Assembly: GCA_943704525.1 (NCBI GenBank)
Contig: CALSCQ010000489.1
Coordinates: 1 to 64,000, forward strand
Reading direction: 5' to 3'
DNA from: Pigoraptor vietnamica
Lineage: Eukaryota; Opisthokonta; Filasterea
Length of the DNA: 64,000 nt
The position numbers and the translations under genes were made by a program. Below, piece after piece: positions 55,501 through 64,000 of this stretch. The notes under the pieces were generated by a model, which was not told the origin of the DNA, ran no database searches, and worked only from the letters and a program-made list of their open reading frames with translations. Positions within the stretch are counted from its first letter, which is position 1; each line of letters starts with the position of its first letter.

Positions 55501-56036
55501 GTGCAATGTGTCAACATGTCTCCGGGCGTCTGAGTTGGCGCGCGCATGGGCGAGTCTTCGCGTTGAGTTCGTGTGTGTGACAGCTCAATTGAGCGTTTTC
55601 TTTTATTGCATATATCTGAGTCTGTCCCCTGTCACGCGCCCAGGTGGAGCAGCTGCGTCTGCGCTATCTCGCGAGGGAGGACATTGAGGCGGCGCGCGGC
55701 GACCGCGAACAACTCGCAGACATTCTCCAGCAAATCAACTCCTTGAAGCAGGCAGACGCGCGCGCAGCTCCACCTTCGTCGTCCGGTCGCCCGTCCTCAC
55801 CCTCGAAGGGGACCGGAAGGACAGCGCACTCGACGGCGACGCAGCGCACCACGCACACCACCGGGGGCCACAAGGGGGAACTGACGCACGACGAAGCCGT
55901 CGTCGAGCTGCAGAGGCTGATAACGGAGAGGGAGGCGCTGCTGAGGACGGGCGCGTACGCCGACGGAAATCCGATACTCGTCGAATTGGACCGCCGCATC
56001 AACGCATTGCTCGGCGTCACTGGAGGCAGCGCGTGA
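52525..56036 (+). CDS. CEP120: Centrosomal protein of 120 kDa (CEP120)
   Basis: A daughter-centriole protein needed for centriole elongation and ciliogenesis. Five exons (52525-52615, 52773-53991, 54200-54962, 55146-55496, 55644-56036) join in frame to 938 residues (human ~986). Residues ~20-160 are the first C2-type domain: LLTVTITEGRGFPRR, then DLSWETDRRAMEYFRLHRTPVRL and GYVILDIRQ, close to animal CEP120. A Glu/Ala-rich linker follows. A second C2 domain (YHLRFAIDIRSARELN, VPLTVEMYHKDKYLRDVLLGIARISL) spans residues ~385-560. A long coiled coil covers ~620-840. The C-terminal helix VELQRLITEREALLRTGAY matches the conserved CEP120 end. An upstream in-frame ATG at 52402 exists but adds nothing conserved. 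Its presence implies the organism builds centrioles. Confidence 0.92.
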
Positions 56037-56365
56037 GAGCGGAGAATGTGCCGGCATGGCCGTGTTTCTGTCCTGTCTTCTGTCGATCGTCACACACATA
56101 CACACACGTACGCACACACAAACACTGTCTCTATCTTGTTGGCCTGTGTCGTCTGTTTTTTGCGTTTCCCTTCTATCGCGTGCACTGTGGGCGTAACTTA
56201 AAAAGCGTTTGCAACGGATTTGGGCCACGTCCAGCAAACGCAGACTTGCACATGCACGCGTGCACGCAATTCACACAGGGGTTCATTCAAAGCAAAGCAC
56301 GCACGCGCACGCCAGACACGTGAGGCCCACACAATTACTTCAGGTCTGGGCCTGGGATGTAAAGA
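56037..56365. other. 3' spacer, no gene seen
   Basis: A short CA-rich patch at 56092-56122. Otherwise featureless. Confidence 0.5.
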
Positions 56366-56880
56366 CTACAGCGCTACGCACGCAGAGCGGCGAGGCCGTG
56401 CGTGAGGATGCCACTGCCCCACAGCGAACACGCAATGAAAAAGATGTTCCCGAGCAAATCGCCGCCAGCACCGAGCGCCGTCAGAACGCCGCGCCGGTGG
56501 AAGTGAATGTCGAACCACACAAACGGCAACATGGCAGCGCCCCAGATGAGATGCGCGCGGCGGTCCATGCGCGATGTCGAGAGGAGGATGCCCGCCAGCA
56601 CGGCCTGCAGTCCGAAGCACTGGGTGACGAGGACGGAGAGCGGGCGCGGGGCGACGGCCTCTTCCTGAAGGAAGGCGGGCGTGAACGAGTTGCGGATGAT
56701 GTACGATGGAGCGACGACGCAGGAGCCGCCCATGACGATGAATGCGGCGCCCATCGCCCACTGCGCGGCTGGGCACGGGAACTGGGAGAGGCCGACGACG
56801 CACGTGCGCGCGACCGACTGCGTGCAGAGGGATGCCATTATGTTGCGGGTGTGCGGGCAGCCTTGTCCAACGAATGTCAC
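56366..56880 (-). CDS. Small four-helix membrane protein of unknown function
   Basis: A single-exon frame of up to 171 residues. Its real start is probably the internal Met at MASLCTQSVARTC (about residue 15) because the preceding part is not hydrophobic. Four membrane segments are visible: AAQWAMGAAFIVMGGSCVV, VTQCFGLQAVLAGILLS, LIWGAAMLPFVWFDI and GGDLLGNIFFIACSLWGSG. The arrangement resembles small unannotated membrane proteins common in protists and bacteria. I recognise no family. It is divergent from the F-box-like partial copy, with about 260 bp between. Confidence 0.6.
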
Positions 56881-57143
56881 GGAGTTGTTCTTGTACTGAT
56901 CCCTGTTATCACTTCTGTTGGCGCTCTTATAAAGTGTTCGTGTGGGAGCGACGACGCCAGGCTTTCCCCTGTTTACTCAAAGTGACATCACACTCGGTCA
57001 CTGTCCGGATTCGACGTCTGGATAGTCCGGTCAACGGAAGCGCCTGCTCTCTCCGCTTCCTGTTTTTCTTTTTGTGCTTTGGGTGTAACGGGACGTCGTG
57101 TAAACAGTGTGAACGCAGCGCTGCGCTGCATGCACTGCGACAG

Positions 57144-57670
57144 ATGGAGGCACCCGAGACCACAATGGACGCCCTTCCGGAGGACGTTTTTCGCGCCATT
57201 CTGGCGTTTGTGTTTGCGCCGCCTTTTGACATCGAGAAACACATCCACTCGCGACTCAGGCAGATCTACCGTGAGTTGCCCCATTCGTGTAGCGTCGATC
57301 GATAGGCTGAAGCGCCCGCTTTTTCTTACTTCGTGTTATATCCCGTGTGCGCAGAGGGCGTGTCGGTGGAGGAGGCCTTGCACAGCCCGTCCCTGGACGA
57401 CGTGCCTGAGCCGTGGATGCACCAAATCGACCCCCACGAGAGGCTGAACCTTGCGACTTGTGCGCCAGTCCATGCGCCTTGTGTGCCGTTGGATGCGAAG
57501 TGCGGTCGACTGCTTCTTTGGGTTCGACGGCGAGGGCACGCCCGGGACGTCCTCTACGCGCGGATTGCGAGAGTGTCGCGCGGTGCCGCCGCCGGATCCC
57601 CTGCCGGGTACGTGAATGCCGGAATGCATTATGAGGACTCTGTGCATTTCGCTCCTTGTGTGTTTATTTG
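57144..57670 (+). pseudogene. Partial inverted copy of the F-box-like gene
   Basis: The first exon ([24 protein letters not shown]...) and the second ([11 protein letters not shown]...[18 protein letters not shown]), with their intron, are nearly identical to the start of the minus-strand gene at 60832. The intron shows only a few differences (for example two extra bases in TTATATCCCGTG versus TTATCCCATG), so the duplication is recent. In exon 2 a four-base insertion (CCAG near 57463) shifts the frame relative to the parent, so the parent [12 protein letters not shown] segment lies in another frame. Similarity fades after about 57610. No counterparts of exons 3-5 follow. It is a truncated, frameshifted duplicate. 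A short product of about 110 residues is possible but unlikely to be functional. Confidence 0.75.
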
Positions 57671-57987
57671 AGTTTTGGATCGTTGCTAGTACTTTTGAAG
57701 CGTGCGTTTGATTCCATTCTTTGCGTCGCCGACTCGCTCAAGCCACCCTGGATGTGGAGAACTCTAGAGGAATATCTGGGACATGACACTCAAATGCGCT
57801 GGGTCGAATGAAGTGGGTCGATAATAGTCCACTCTACGTTTTGATTGTAACATTCAGTAACATTGCGACTGCCATCACATTGGACGACGGCACTCTGAAA
57901 AGAGTCGATCGGGCGAACGACCTCTCGGACACTGCCGCGGTCACCTTCTAAGGGAGAGACAATAATAATGTCGACCCTTGCGGCACT
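57671..57987. other. Spacer between partial copy and parent gene 3' end
   Basis: About 315 bp with no recognised feature. The 3' junction of the duplication should lie in or just before it. Confidence 0.45.
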
Positions 57988-59867
57988 TCATTCGACCCAG
58001 CGCACTTGCGGGTTACGCAGGAAGTCCTCAAAGACGAAACAAAACCCCAACGGAAATACAGAGTCCGCGACGCTTACGGCGAATTCCAACGCGCGCTTCG
58101 ACGCGGCGTCCCATCCGCCACTGGCCTCCTTCAGCCACGTGTGTCGACCACTGGGAAGACCCTCGGTCTTCACGAAGGGATCCGAAGACACTGCCACCCA
58201 AAACCGTTTCAAGGCGCACAAGTGAGTTTGCGGTGTCCCGTTGCCCGCCCACAGCACCGGCACCCACGCGTGGGGACGCGCGCCCGCAAGTCCGACCGCC
58301 TCGCACAATGATGGCGAAGGTGCGCTCGCAAAAGCAGCCACGGACGAAAACTTTAGGTCTCCGTCGTAGTCCATCACACTACAGAGTGAGACGTGCACGC
58401 GAATGGCCCCACGAGTCACCGCAAACTTCAGCGTGCGCCACTGGACCTCTGCGTGTCCGTAATCGGTACCAAAATTGAATTCCTGTCTCACTGCTGCGCC
58501 TATCGTTGCCGCCGTGTCCCCGCCAACCATCGCCCACCGATCGAGCGATCCAATGCAGAGCGAGAGTCCGCGCGTGTTGATTGAGACCGACGCTGCAATG
58601 CGCTCCGCCGACGGGTCAAGCACATCGCCGTATCCGTTGCACCCCCACGTGCAAAGCTGCTCCGGCATACGTTCGGCGCGAATGGCTTCGATCTTCGAAA
58701 GGTGCCTCGGTGGAACGGTCCACACGCCCGGCGCAATGCGGTCGTCAAAGTCGCACACGCACCGCGCAAACCACTCGACGAAGAACGCGACGACGCCGTC
58801 CACGTCCGAATGGGGAAGTGGCCGCGGAAACACAATGTGGCCCACGCCCAATGCACCCGCGAGTCGCTCGAAGAAGGGAAGGTTGTAGAGGGAGCGGGAA
58901 CAGCCAAGGTCGAACGACGGTCCCCAAAAATAGAACGAGGGGTCCTCACGGGCGCATACGCCGTCGTAGTGTTCCGTGTCGCCATTCGCGGAGTGCTTGT
59001 TGTACACCGCATCGTACGCGCCAGTCGCCAGTCGCACGGCGATCTTCACGCAATGGTCGCTGGACCACGCCACCTGGTTATGGACCTTCCAGAGGTGAAT
59101 GCAGAAGCGAGCGGTCCCCTGAAACGCGATGCATGCCGTCGTGAGACTTCGAAAGGCAACCACAGATGCAAGGGTCGACGACACGTGTCAAAGGAATAAA
59201 AGAAAATAAGAACAGATATACCTAAACAGAATAGACAACACTGGCGCGAGCGAGGTGCGTGACTGGTTCGTGCGCACGAAAGTCCCAACATAACGCCGCT
59301 CTTATCCCACCCCAAAGCCCCAAAGTGCGTCATGATATTAATTGCATCGCAAATTACAATGTTTCAGTGCTCACCAATTCCCCTTGCAAGACATCGAGCA
59401 CACGGCCCGGCAGTTGCGCGTCGAACTCGCAGCGCGCGATGCTACCAAAGGCCCCTCGCACAATGACGGCGCGTCGTTCGAACGACACGGCGCGCATCAA
59501 GCGCAGGAAGGGCGATTGCGCCAGAATGGCACTCGCTTCGGCAGACGCAACGGCGAACTTTGGAGGTGACCGAGCACGCTGAGGAAAACGCATGCAGTTA
59601 ACAGTATTTAGTGCGACATTGTTCACAAGGGACATGCGTCTCAATGTCGCTATGCAAGCAGCGCAATTTGAAGCCGACACAAGCTCACGGCACTCTGGAA
59701 TACAGACGCACAACCGTCATGTTACTCAGCCACGCACAAGGACACAATGCACACACACATACACACACACACACACACAGACACGCGTACACACACACAC
59801 ACACGCGCGCGCACACACACGCACGCACACACGCACACACACGCGCACACACACACACACACACACG

Positions 59868-59913
<46 letters not shown>

Positions 59914-60298
59914 ACACACACACACACACACACCACACCACACCACACACCACACACACACACACGCGTACCCCGTACCAGCAGCGTCTGCTTCTCGTGC
60001 GCAAACTTGCGTGCACGCACGGCAATCATGGGCGTCTCAAGCCGCGCACGCAGCGCCGAAATGACCTGCCGCGTGAGAACGTGCACGAAATCCATCGCTT
60101 CGAATGTCACCCTGTTCCTATTGTCTGCGCAATATCGTGCATAATTAGCAGCTGAAAACCACGAAACGATACCACTGGCTCCTGTCACGACATTGCCACA
60201 CACACGCGGGAGACGGCGACAAGAAAGACACCGTCGTACCCAATAGCAAAGGCACACGTGTAACGAAGCACACACTAATTACGACACACACACACACC

Positions 60299-60352
<54 letters not shown>

Positions 60353-60832
60353 TAAACTCCGTATCGAGACATACCTAACACGAAATAACCCGGTCGTGTG
60401 ACCGCACGACACTCCCTCGCAATCCGCGCGTAGAGGACGTCCGGCGTGCCCTCGCCGTCGAACCCAAAGAAGCGGTCGACCGCACTTCGCATCCAGCGGC
60501 ACACAAGGCGCATGGACGCACAAGTCGCAAGGTTCAGCCTCTCGTGGGGGTCGAGTTGGTGCATCCACGGCTCAGGCACGTCGTCCAGGCTGTGCAAGGC
60601 CTCCTCTACCGACACGCCCTCTGCGCACATGGGATAACACGAAGTAAGAAAAAGCGGGCGCTTCAGCCTATCGATCGACGCTACACGAATGGGGCAACTC
60701 ACGGTAGAGTTTTCTGAGCCGCTCGTGGATGCGCTTCTCGATGTCAAAGGGCGACGCAAACACAAACGCCAGAATGACGGGAAAAACGTCCTCCGGAAGG
60801 GCGTCCATTATTACGGTCGATGGCGCCTCCAT
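57988..60832 (-). CDS. F-box-like protein of a family-expanded type
   Basis: Five exon regions on the minus strand (60832-60703, 60621 to about 60375, 60127-59986, about 59582-59385, 59117-57988). The joins at exons 1-2 ([11 protein letters not shown]), 3-4 and 5 are in phase. The N-terminus combines [17 protein letters not shown] with [26 protein letters not shown], the two halves of an F-box-like module split by a short insert. A positively charged linker follows, then a ~375-residue region ([55 protein letters not shown]-like) with no family I recognise. A role as an SCF ubiquitin-ligase receptor is inferred only from the F-box-like part. Very long CA repeats sit in two introns. A partial inverted copy lies just beyond its 3' end. 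Confidence 0.68.
59749..59966. repeat. Long CA-rich microsatellite in F-box-like gene intron
   Basis: About 215 nt of CA, CG-CA and CACCACA units, the longest microsatellite in the window. It fills the intron between exons 3 and 4. Confidence 0.95.
60283..60350. repeat. (CA)n microsatellite in F-box-like gene intron 2
   Basis: About 65 nt of CA with a small GCGC interruption near 60304, between exons 2 and 3. Confidence 0.95.
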
Positions 60833-61156
60833 CGTGCACACAGCCGAGTGCTCGTGAATCCACCCACAATTCACCTCGACGACATTACATGCAACCGAGC
60901 ATGCCTCCCTCCCCTCCACCCGAGAGCACGAGCTAAAACGGCGAATAAGCGAGCTGAGATGCAGCCTGCGCGACGGCAACGGCCGACTGGCTTGTGGACA
61001 CAGTGTCTGGACACGGATGTCAGTCCATTGCCCACCCACCACTGGTCGCGCACCACACGGACCCTTGGTAAGGACGCGACTCAATTGCACGCACGTTCCG
61101 CCTATTAAAGCCGCCAGCATTCCCCAGCACTGAACAGCCGACATTCGAGTCAGGAC

Positions 61157-61159
<3 letters not shown>
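60833..61159. other. Intergenic region, no gene seen
   Basis: This spacer holds the promoter side of the F-box-like gene and lies beyond the MIOS 3' end. No recognisable gene or RNA. Confidence 0.5.

Positions 61160-61240
<81 letters not shown>
61160..61240 (+). repeat. Poly-T run of 81 nt (poly-A on the MIOS strand)
   Basis: An uninterrupted T81 on the plus strand. On the MIOS coding strand it is an A81 that begins about 14 nt after the stop codon. Confidence 0.95.
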
Positions 61241-61254
61241 CGTACACTCTTTTC

Positions 61255-63387
61255 TCACCCGTTGCGCTCGAGGCTGCTGCGGTCCAACTCCATGCACCGG
61301 CAGTCGCAGCCCGTCACGGGACACTCCGAGTGCGTGCGGAACCACTCGATCACGTGACCCGCGTGGCCGCCGTGCCGGCACGTCTGGCACCACGAAAACC
61401 ACGAGCGAAAGTTGCCCGGTTGTCGCGCCGCGGCGGGCGTCGTGTCTGCTTCTTCGCCTGCACGGACACAACGACACATCAACGACAGGCACGCGCGCGA
61501 GAGACAGACGACGAGCGACGCCAACGGCGAGCATGTGCGAGAGACAGAAGACGAGACAGACGCACTATACCGCACAGCAACATGTGTGAGGAGAATGCAA
61601 TGCGCGAATAAGAGTCCGATGGTTGAGCGAAGACGGCTCTCCCACCTCCGCCTGCGACGGGCGCCGAAGCCGTCGTTCCCATGGGCATGAGGCAGAGCGC
61701 GCAGCGTGGAAGGGGTTTGCGGCAACTGGGACAGCTCGACACCTGCACGCAGACGCAATCAACAACGCGCGCGCACAAAAGTCCCCAATAGAGAAATGCA
61801 TCGTCGGCATCACCTCGTGCCGTTAGGGCGCATTTTCGCCGACACGAAAAAATGACATAACAAGAGAGAGGGGTATCTTTTGGCGGCTGAAACAGATCAA
61901 GAAGGAGAGGAGAAGGGGGGGGGGGGGGGGGGAGGAAAGAAGAAGAAAAACAGAAAACGAATGAGGGCGTCAATGATCGGCCCACCTTGGGTCGCGACGG
62001 GGGCCCTGCACCGCCCCCTCCAGAGTAACCGCCCGGCCGCCCGGGCCCACTGGCCACCATCGCACTCGCGACCGACTGATTGCAAAAGTTGCAGCGCACG
62101 AACACTTGCTGTGCGGGGCGGAGCTGGTCGTCAAGGTGAAGGCGGCTCACGTCGAGAGACGCGCGCTCGTGCCACAGCCGCCACTGGTCGAGAAGCTCGC
62201 GATATCTGACGACCGAAAATGGGGCGGGTAAGCGCATGTAAAGCGCATGAGACACAAGTGAAACGCCGGAAGGATATGCAGCCGATGTTCTCGTAAGGCA
62301 CAGATGAAAACACAACACAGAGACGCAGCACATGAGAGGCCCACATCTCGGTCCAACGGCGCACGCGCGGGTCCTGCTGCCTCGTTCGCGCCATGGCAAG
62401 ACACGCCGTTTGCACGTCGCCCGTTCGGTTGACGTAGACGTCCATAAGATCGACGCCTTCGCCCACGAGACCAGTGAGGAGGATGCCCTCGAGGTCGCCC
62501 GTCTGCATGCTCGCGTCCGCAATTTGGTCCACGTACTGCTTCAACTGCGGGCGAGAGAGGGATGTCGGATCAAACTTGAATCATAGACGTGTGTCCATCG
62601 ACTTCACTCGAGAAAGAGAGAAGAGGAGGAGGCAACGGGCTTATGCGCACGTGATGCGCGAGTGAACGAGGCAGAGATGCGTCCCCGCCGCGAAGGAACG
62701 TCCAAGCACATGTGCGCACGTCATTCACGCACACACCTGTGGGTCGGGCAGAAATCGGCACGCGAAGGCGATGCGGTCGGCGAGGGCCATCCCCGTCTCC
62801 TTCAACACATCGGCGTAACCGTCGCGCTCGCCGCTTGTGAGGAACGCGAACGACGCGCGCAGATAGGGATCCGCAAGACCTTCGTGCATCGACGCGCACA
62901 TCTCCCGCCACAGTGCGTTCTTCGAGTCGGTGTAGCCGGCGAGCGCGAGTGCGATGAGGTTGAGCGTGTTCTTCTTTTCGGGCAACACTGCACAGAATAA
63001 AAGCAGTGTCAGCGTATCCTAAGACGCCATTTGCGCGACTTGCGTATGTGTGTGACGCGTTGCAATTGCGAGTGTGGTCGTGCGTGTATGAAGTGTAAGA
63101 CGGAAATAACGCATGCACTCACCTTTGTCGGACGCGGCGCCCGTCTTCAGCGCAACAATCGCGCGGCGAATGTCGAGGTGGAAGAGAGAAATGGCGGCCG
63201 CCTTCTCATAGTGCCCGTCGTCCTCAAGCCTGTGTGCGGAGAAGGCGTTGGGGCGTAAGGTACAGCCGACTACGGACCTCTACCTCACCACGAACTGGGA
63301 CGTTTCATAACACCCGAAAAGTTTTCAGACCCCAATCGCTTCACTGACTCCACTCTAAGGTCGACGAAGGCGGACGAAGAAGAGGGA

Positions 63388-63424
<37 letters not shown>

Positions 63425-64000
63425 GACGGGAGTTATTGCGGCGTTACTGCACTCACTTGCGCAGGGCGCCCTCGAGAGCCGAGCGGTCCCTCTGGTCGAA
63501 ACCCCAACCGCACACGGCGAGCGCAAGTCGCCGCTGGGCCGACTGGTGGACGGGGAAGAAGAGCGTCTGCTCGTGAAGCGACGGCGGAATGACCGACGAC
63601 GACGCAGAGTTCGCAAGCGCAACGGCGCCTGGGGATAAGGGACATTATTGGTGAGAGAGAGGAGAGACCGCTATACTCTAAACCGCAGAACACGATACAG
63701 TGCAATGTTGCACGGCATCACGTGACGCACCGAGCGTGGCTGCGTCCGCGCCGAGGATGGCCTTGACGCCGACAAAGCTGAAGTCGTGGCGTCCCACCGT
63801 CACGCGCCCTTTCTTCAGCAGCGCGCTCACGTGACCCAGCCAGTTCCACAGCGTCGTCAGCGACCCGTTGCCCTCGACCACGCGCAAGTTCGACACAATC
63901 TGAACAAACGACGAGACGATTGCGTCAGCGCAGACGGACTTTCGCGAGTGATCTCTTCCCCTTCGCCCGCCACATACTCAGACAGCCTTAAAATATGGGA
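61255..64000 (-). CDS. MIOS: MIOS, GATOR2/SEACAT subunit, C-terminal part
   Basis: A subunit of GATOR2 (SEACAT), which relays amino-acid signals to TORC1 at the lysosome. The gene runs off the right edge, so the N-terminal WD40 propeller is outside. Visible exons on the minus strand are about 63900-63730, 63625-63458, 63232-63123, 62988-62738, 62547-62345, 62205-61984, 61743-61645 and 61460-61255. Matches to animal MIOS are close: [67 protein letters not shown], and the final zinc module [21 protein letters not shown] with [15 protein letters not shown]. The Cys/His ligands of the C-terminal RING-like fingers are all present. The intron at 61910-61935 carries a G18 run, and another intron a G34 run. 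Confidence 0.93.
61915..61932. repeat. G18 homopolymer in MIOS intron
   Basis: Eighteen consecutive G on the plus strand (C on the MIOS strand), intronic. Confidence 0.95.
63390..63423. repeat. G34 homopolymer in MIOS intron
   Basis: Thirty-four consecutive G on the plus strand, intronic in MIOS. It would form stacked G-quadruplexes as single strand. Confidence 0.95.

Noticed and set aside
59749-59966. CA repeat considered as a CRISPR-like or satellite array
   Set aside because: There are no unique spacers. It is a simple dinucleotide microsatellite in an intron.

Overview
This is a GC-rich, intron-rich eukaryotic window. The host genes have many short spliceosomal introns (GT-AG, roughly 60-300 bp). 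Exons assembled by eye join in frame across nearly every gene I tested. The gene set includes a CEP120-type centriole protein (so a flagellate or centriole-bearing cell), a septin, AP-5 beta, the GATOR2 subunit MIOS, and a metazoan-style receptor tyrosine kinase (HKDLAARN and PIKWTAPES motifs). This combination points to a unicellular relative of animals (holozoan) or another obazoan protist. The assignment is inference, because no species-specific marker is visible.

Layout. 0-3.2 kb: the 3' part of nuclear cap-binding CBP80 and a small CYSTM-like protein. 3.7-12.5 kb: an island whose intact genes lack visible introns. It holds a Crinkler-like restriction-nuclease/kinase effector-type gene, a decayed Crinkler-like/ankyrin fossil, an unidentified decayed gene, and a UBE2Z-like E2 with a SUMO-interacting-motif tail. 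12.8-22.7 kb: MIC26/27 (MICOS), a seven-blade F-box/WD40 protein, a prenylatable Ala/Pro-rich protein, a 5S rRNA gene, a small unknown protein and a multi-pass membrane protein resembling ICE2. 22.9-31.1 kb: a 2243-residue receptor tyrosine kinase whose ectodomain is built from about 30 chlamydial Pmp-like beta-helix repeats. 31.3-42 kb: two unknown conserved-looking proteins, APRT, NEDD8 and a nuclease-like nuclear protein. 42-56 kb: a septin with a long N-terminal extension, AP-5 beta-1 and CEP120. 56.3-64 kb: a membrane protein, an F-box-like gene with an inverted partial duplicate beside it, and MIOS running off the right edge.

Several genes share cellular systems: ubiquitin-like modification (E2, NEDD8, F-box proteins), endolysosome/TORC1 (AP-5, MIOS), centriole and cortex (CEP120, septin), and signalling (receptor kinase). 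There is no operon-like logic. Many pairs are divergent with short shared promoters. Long CA/GT microsatellites, two ~80-nt poly-T runs and a 34-nt G run lie mostly in introns or just outside genes.
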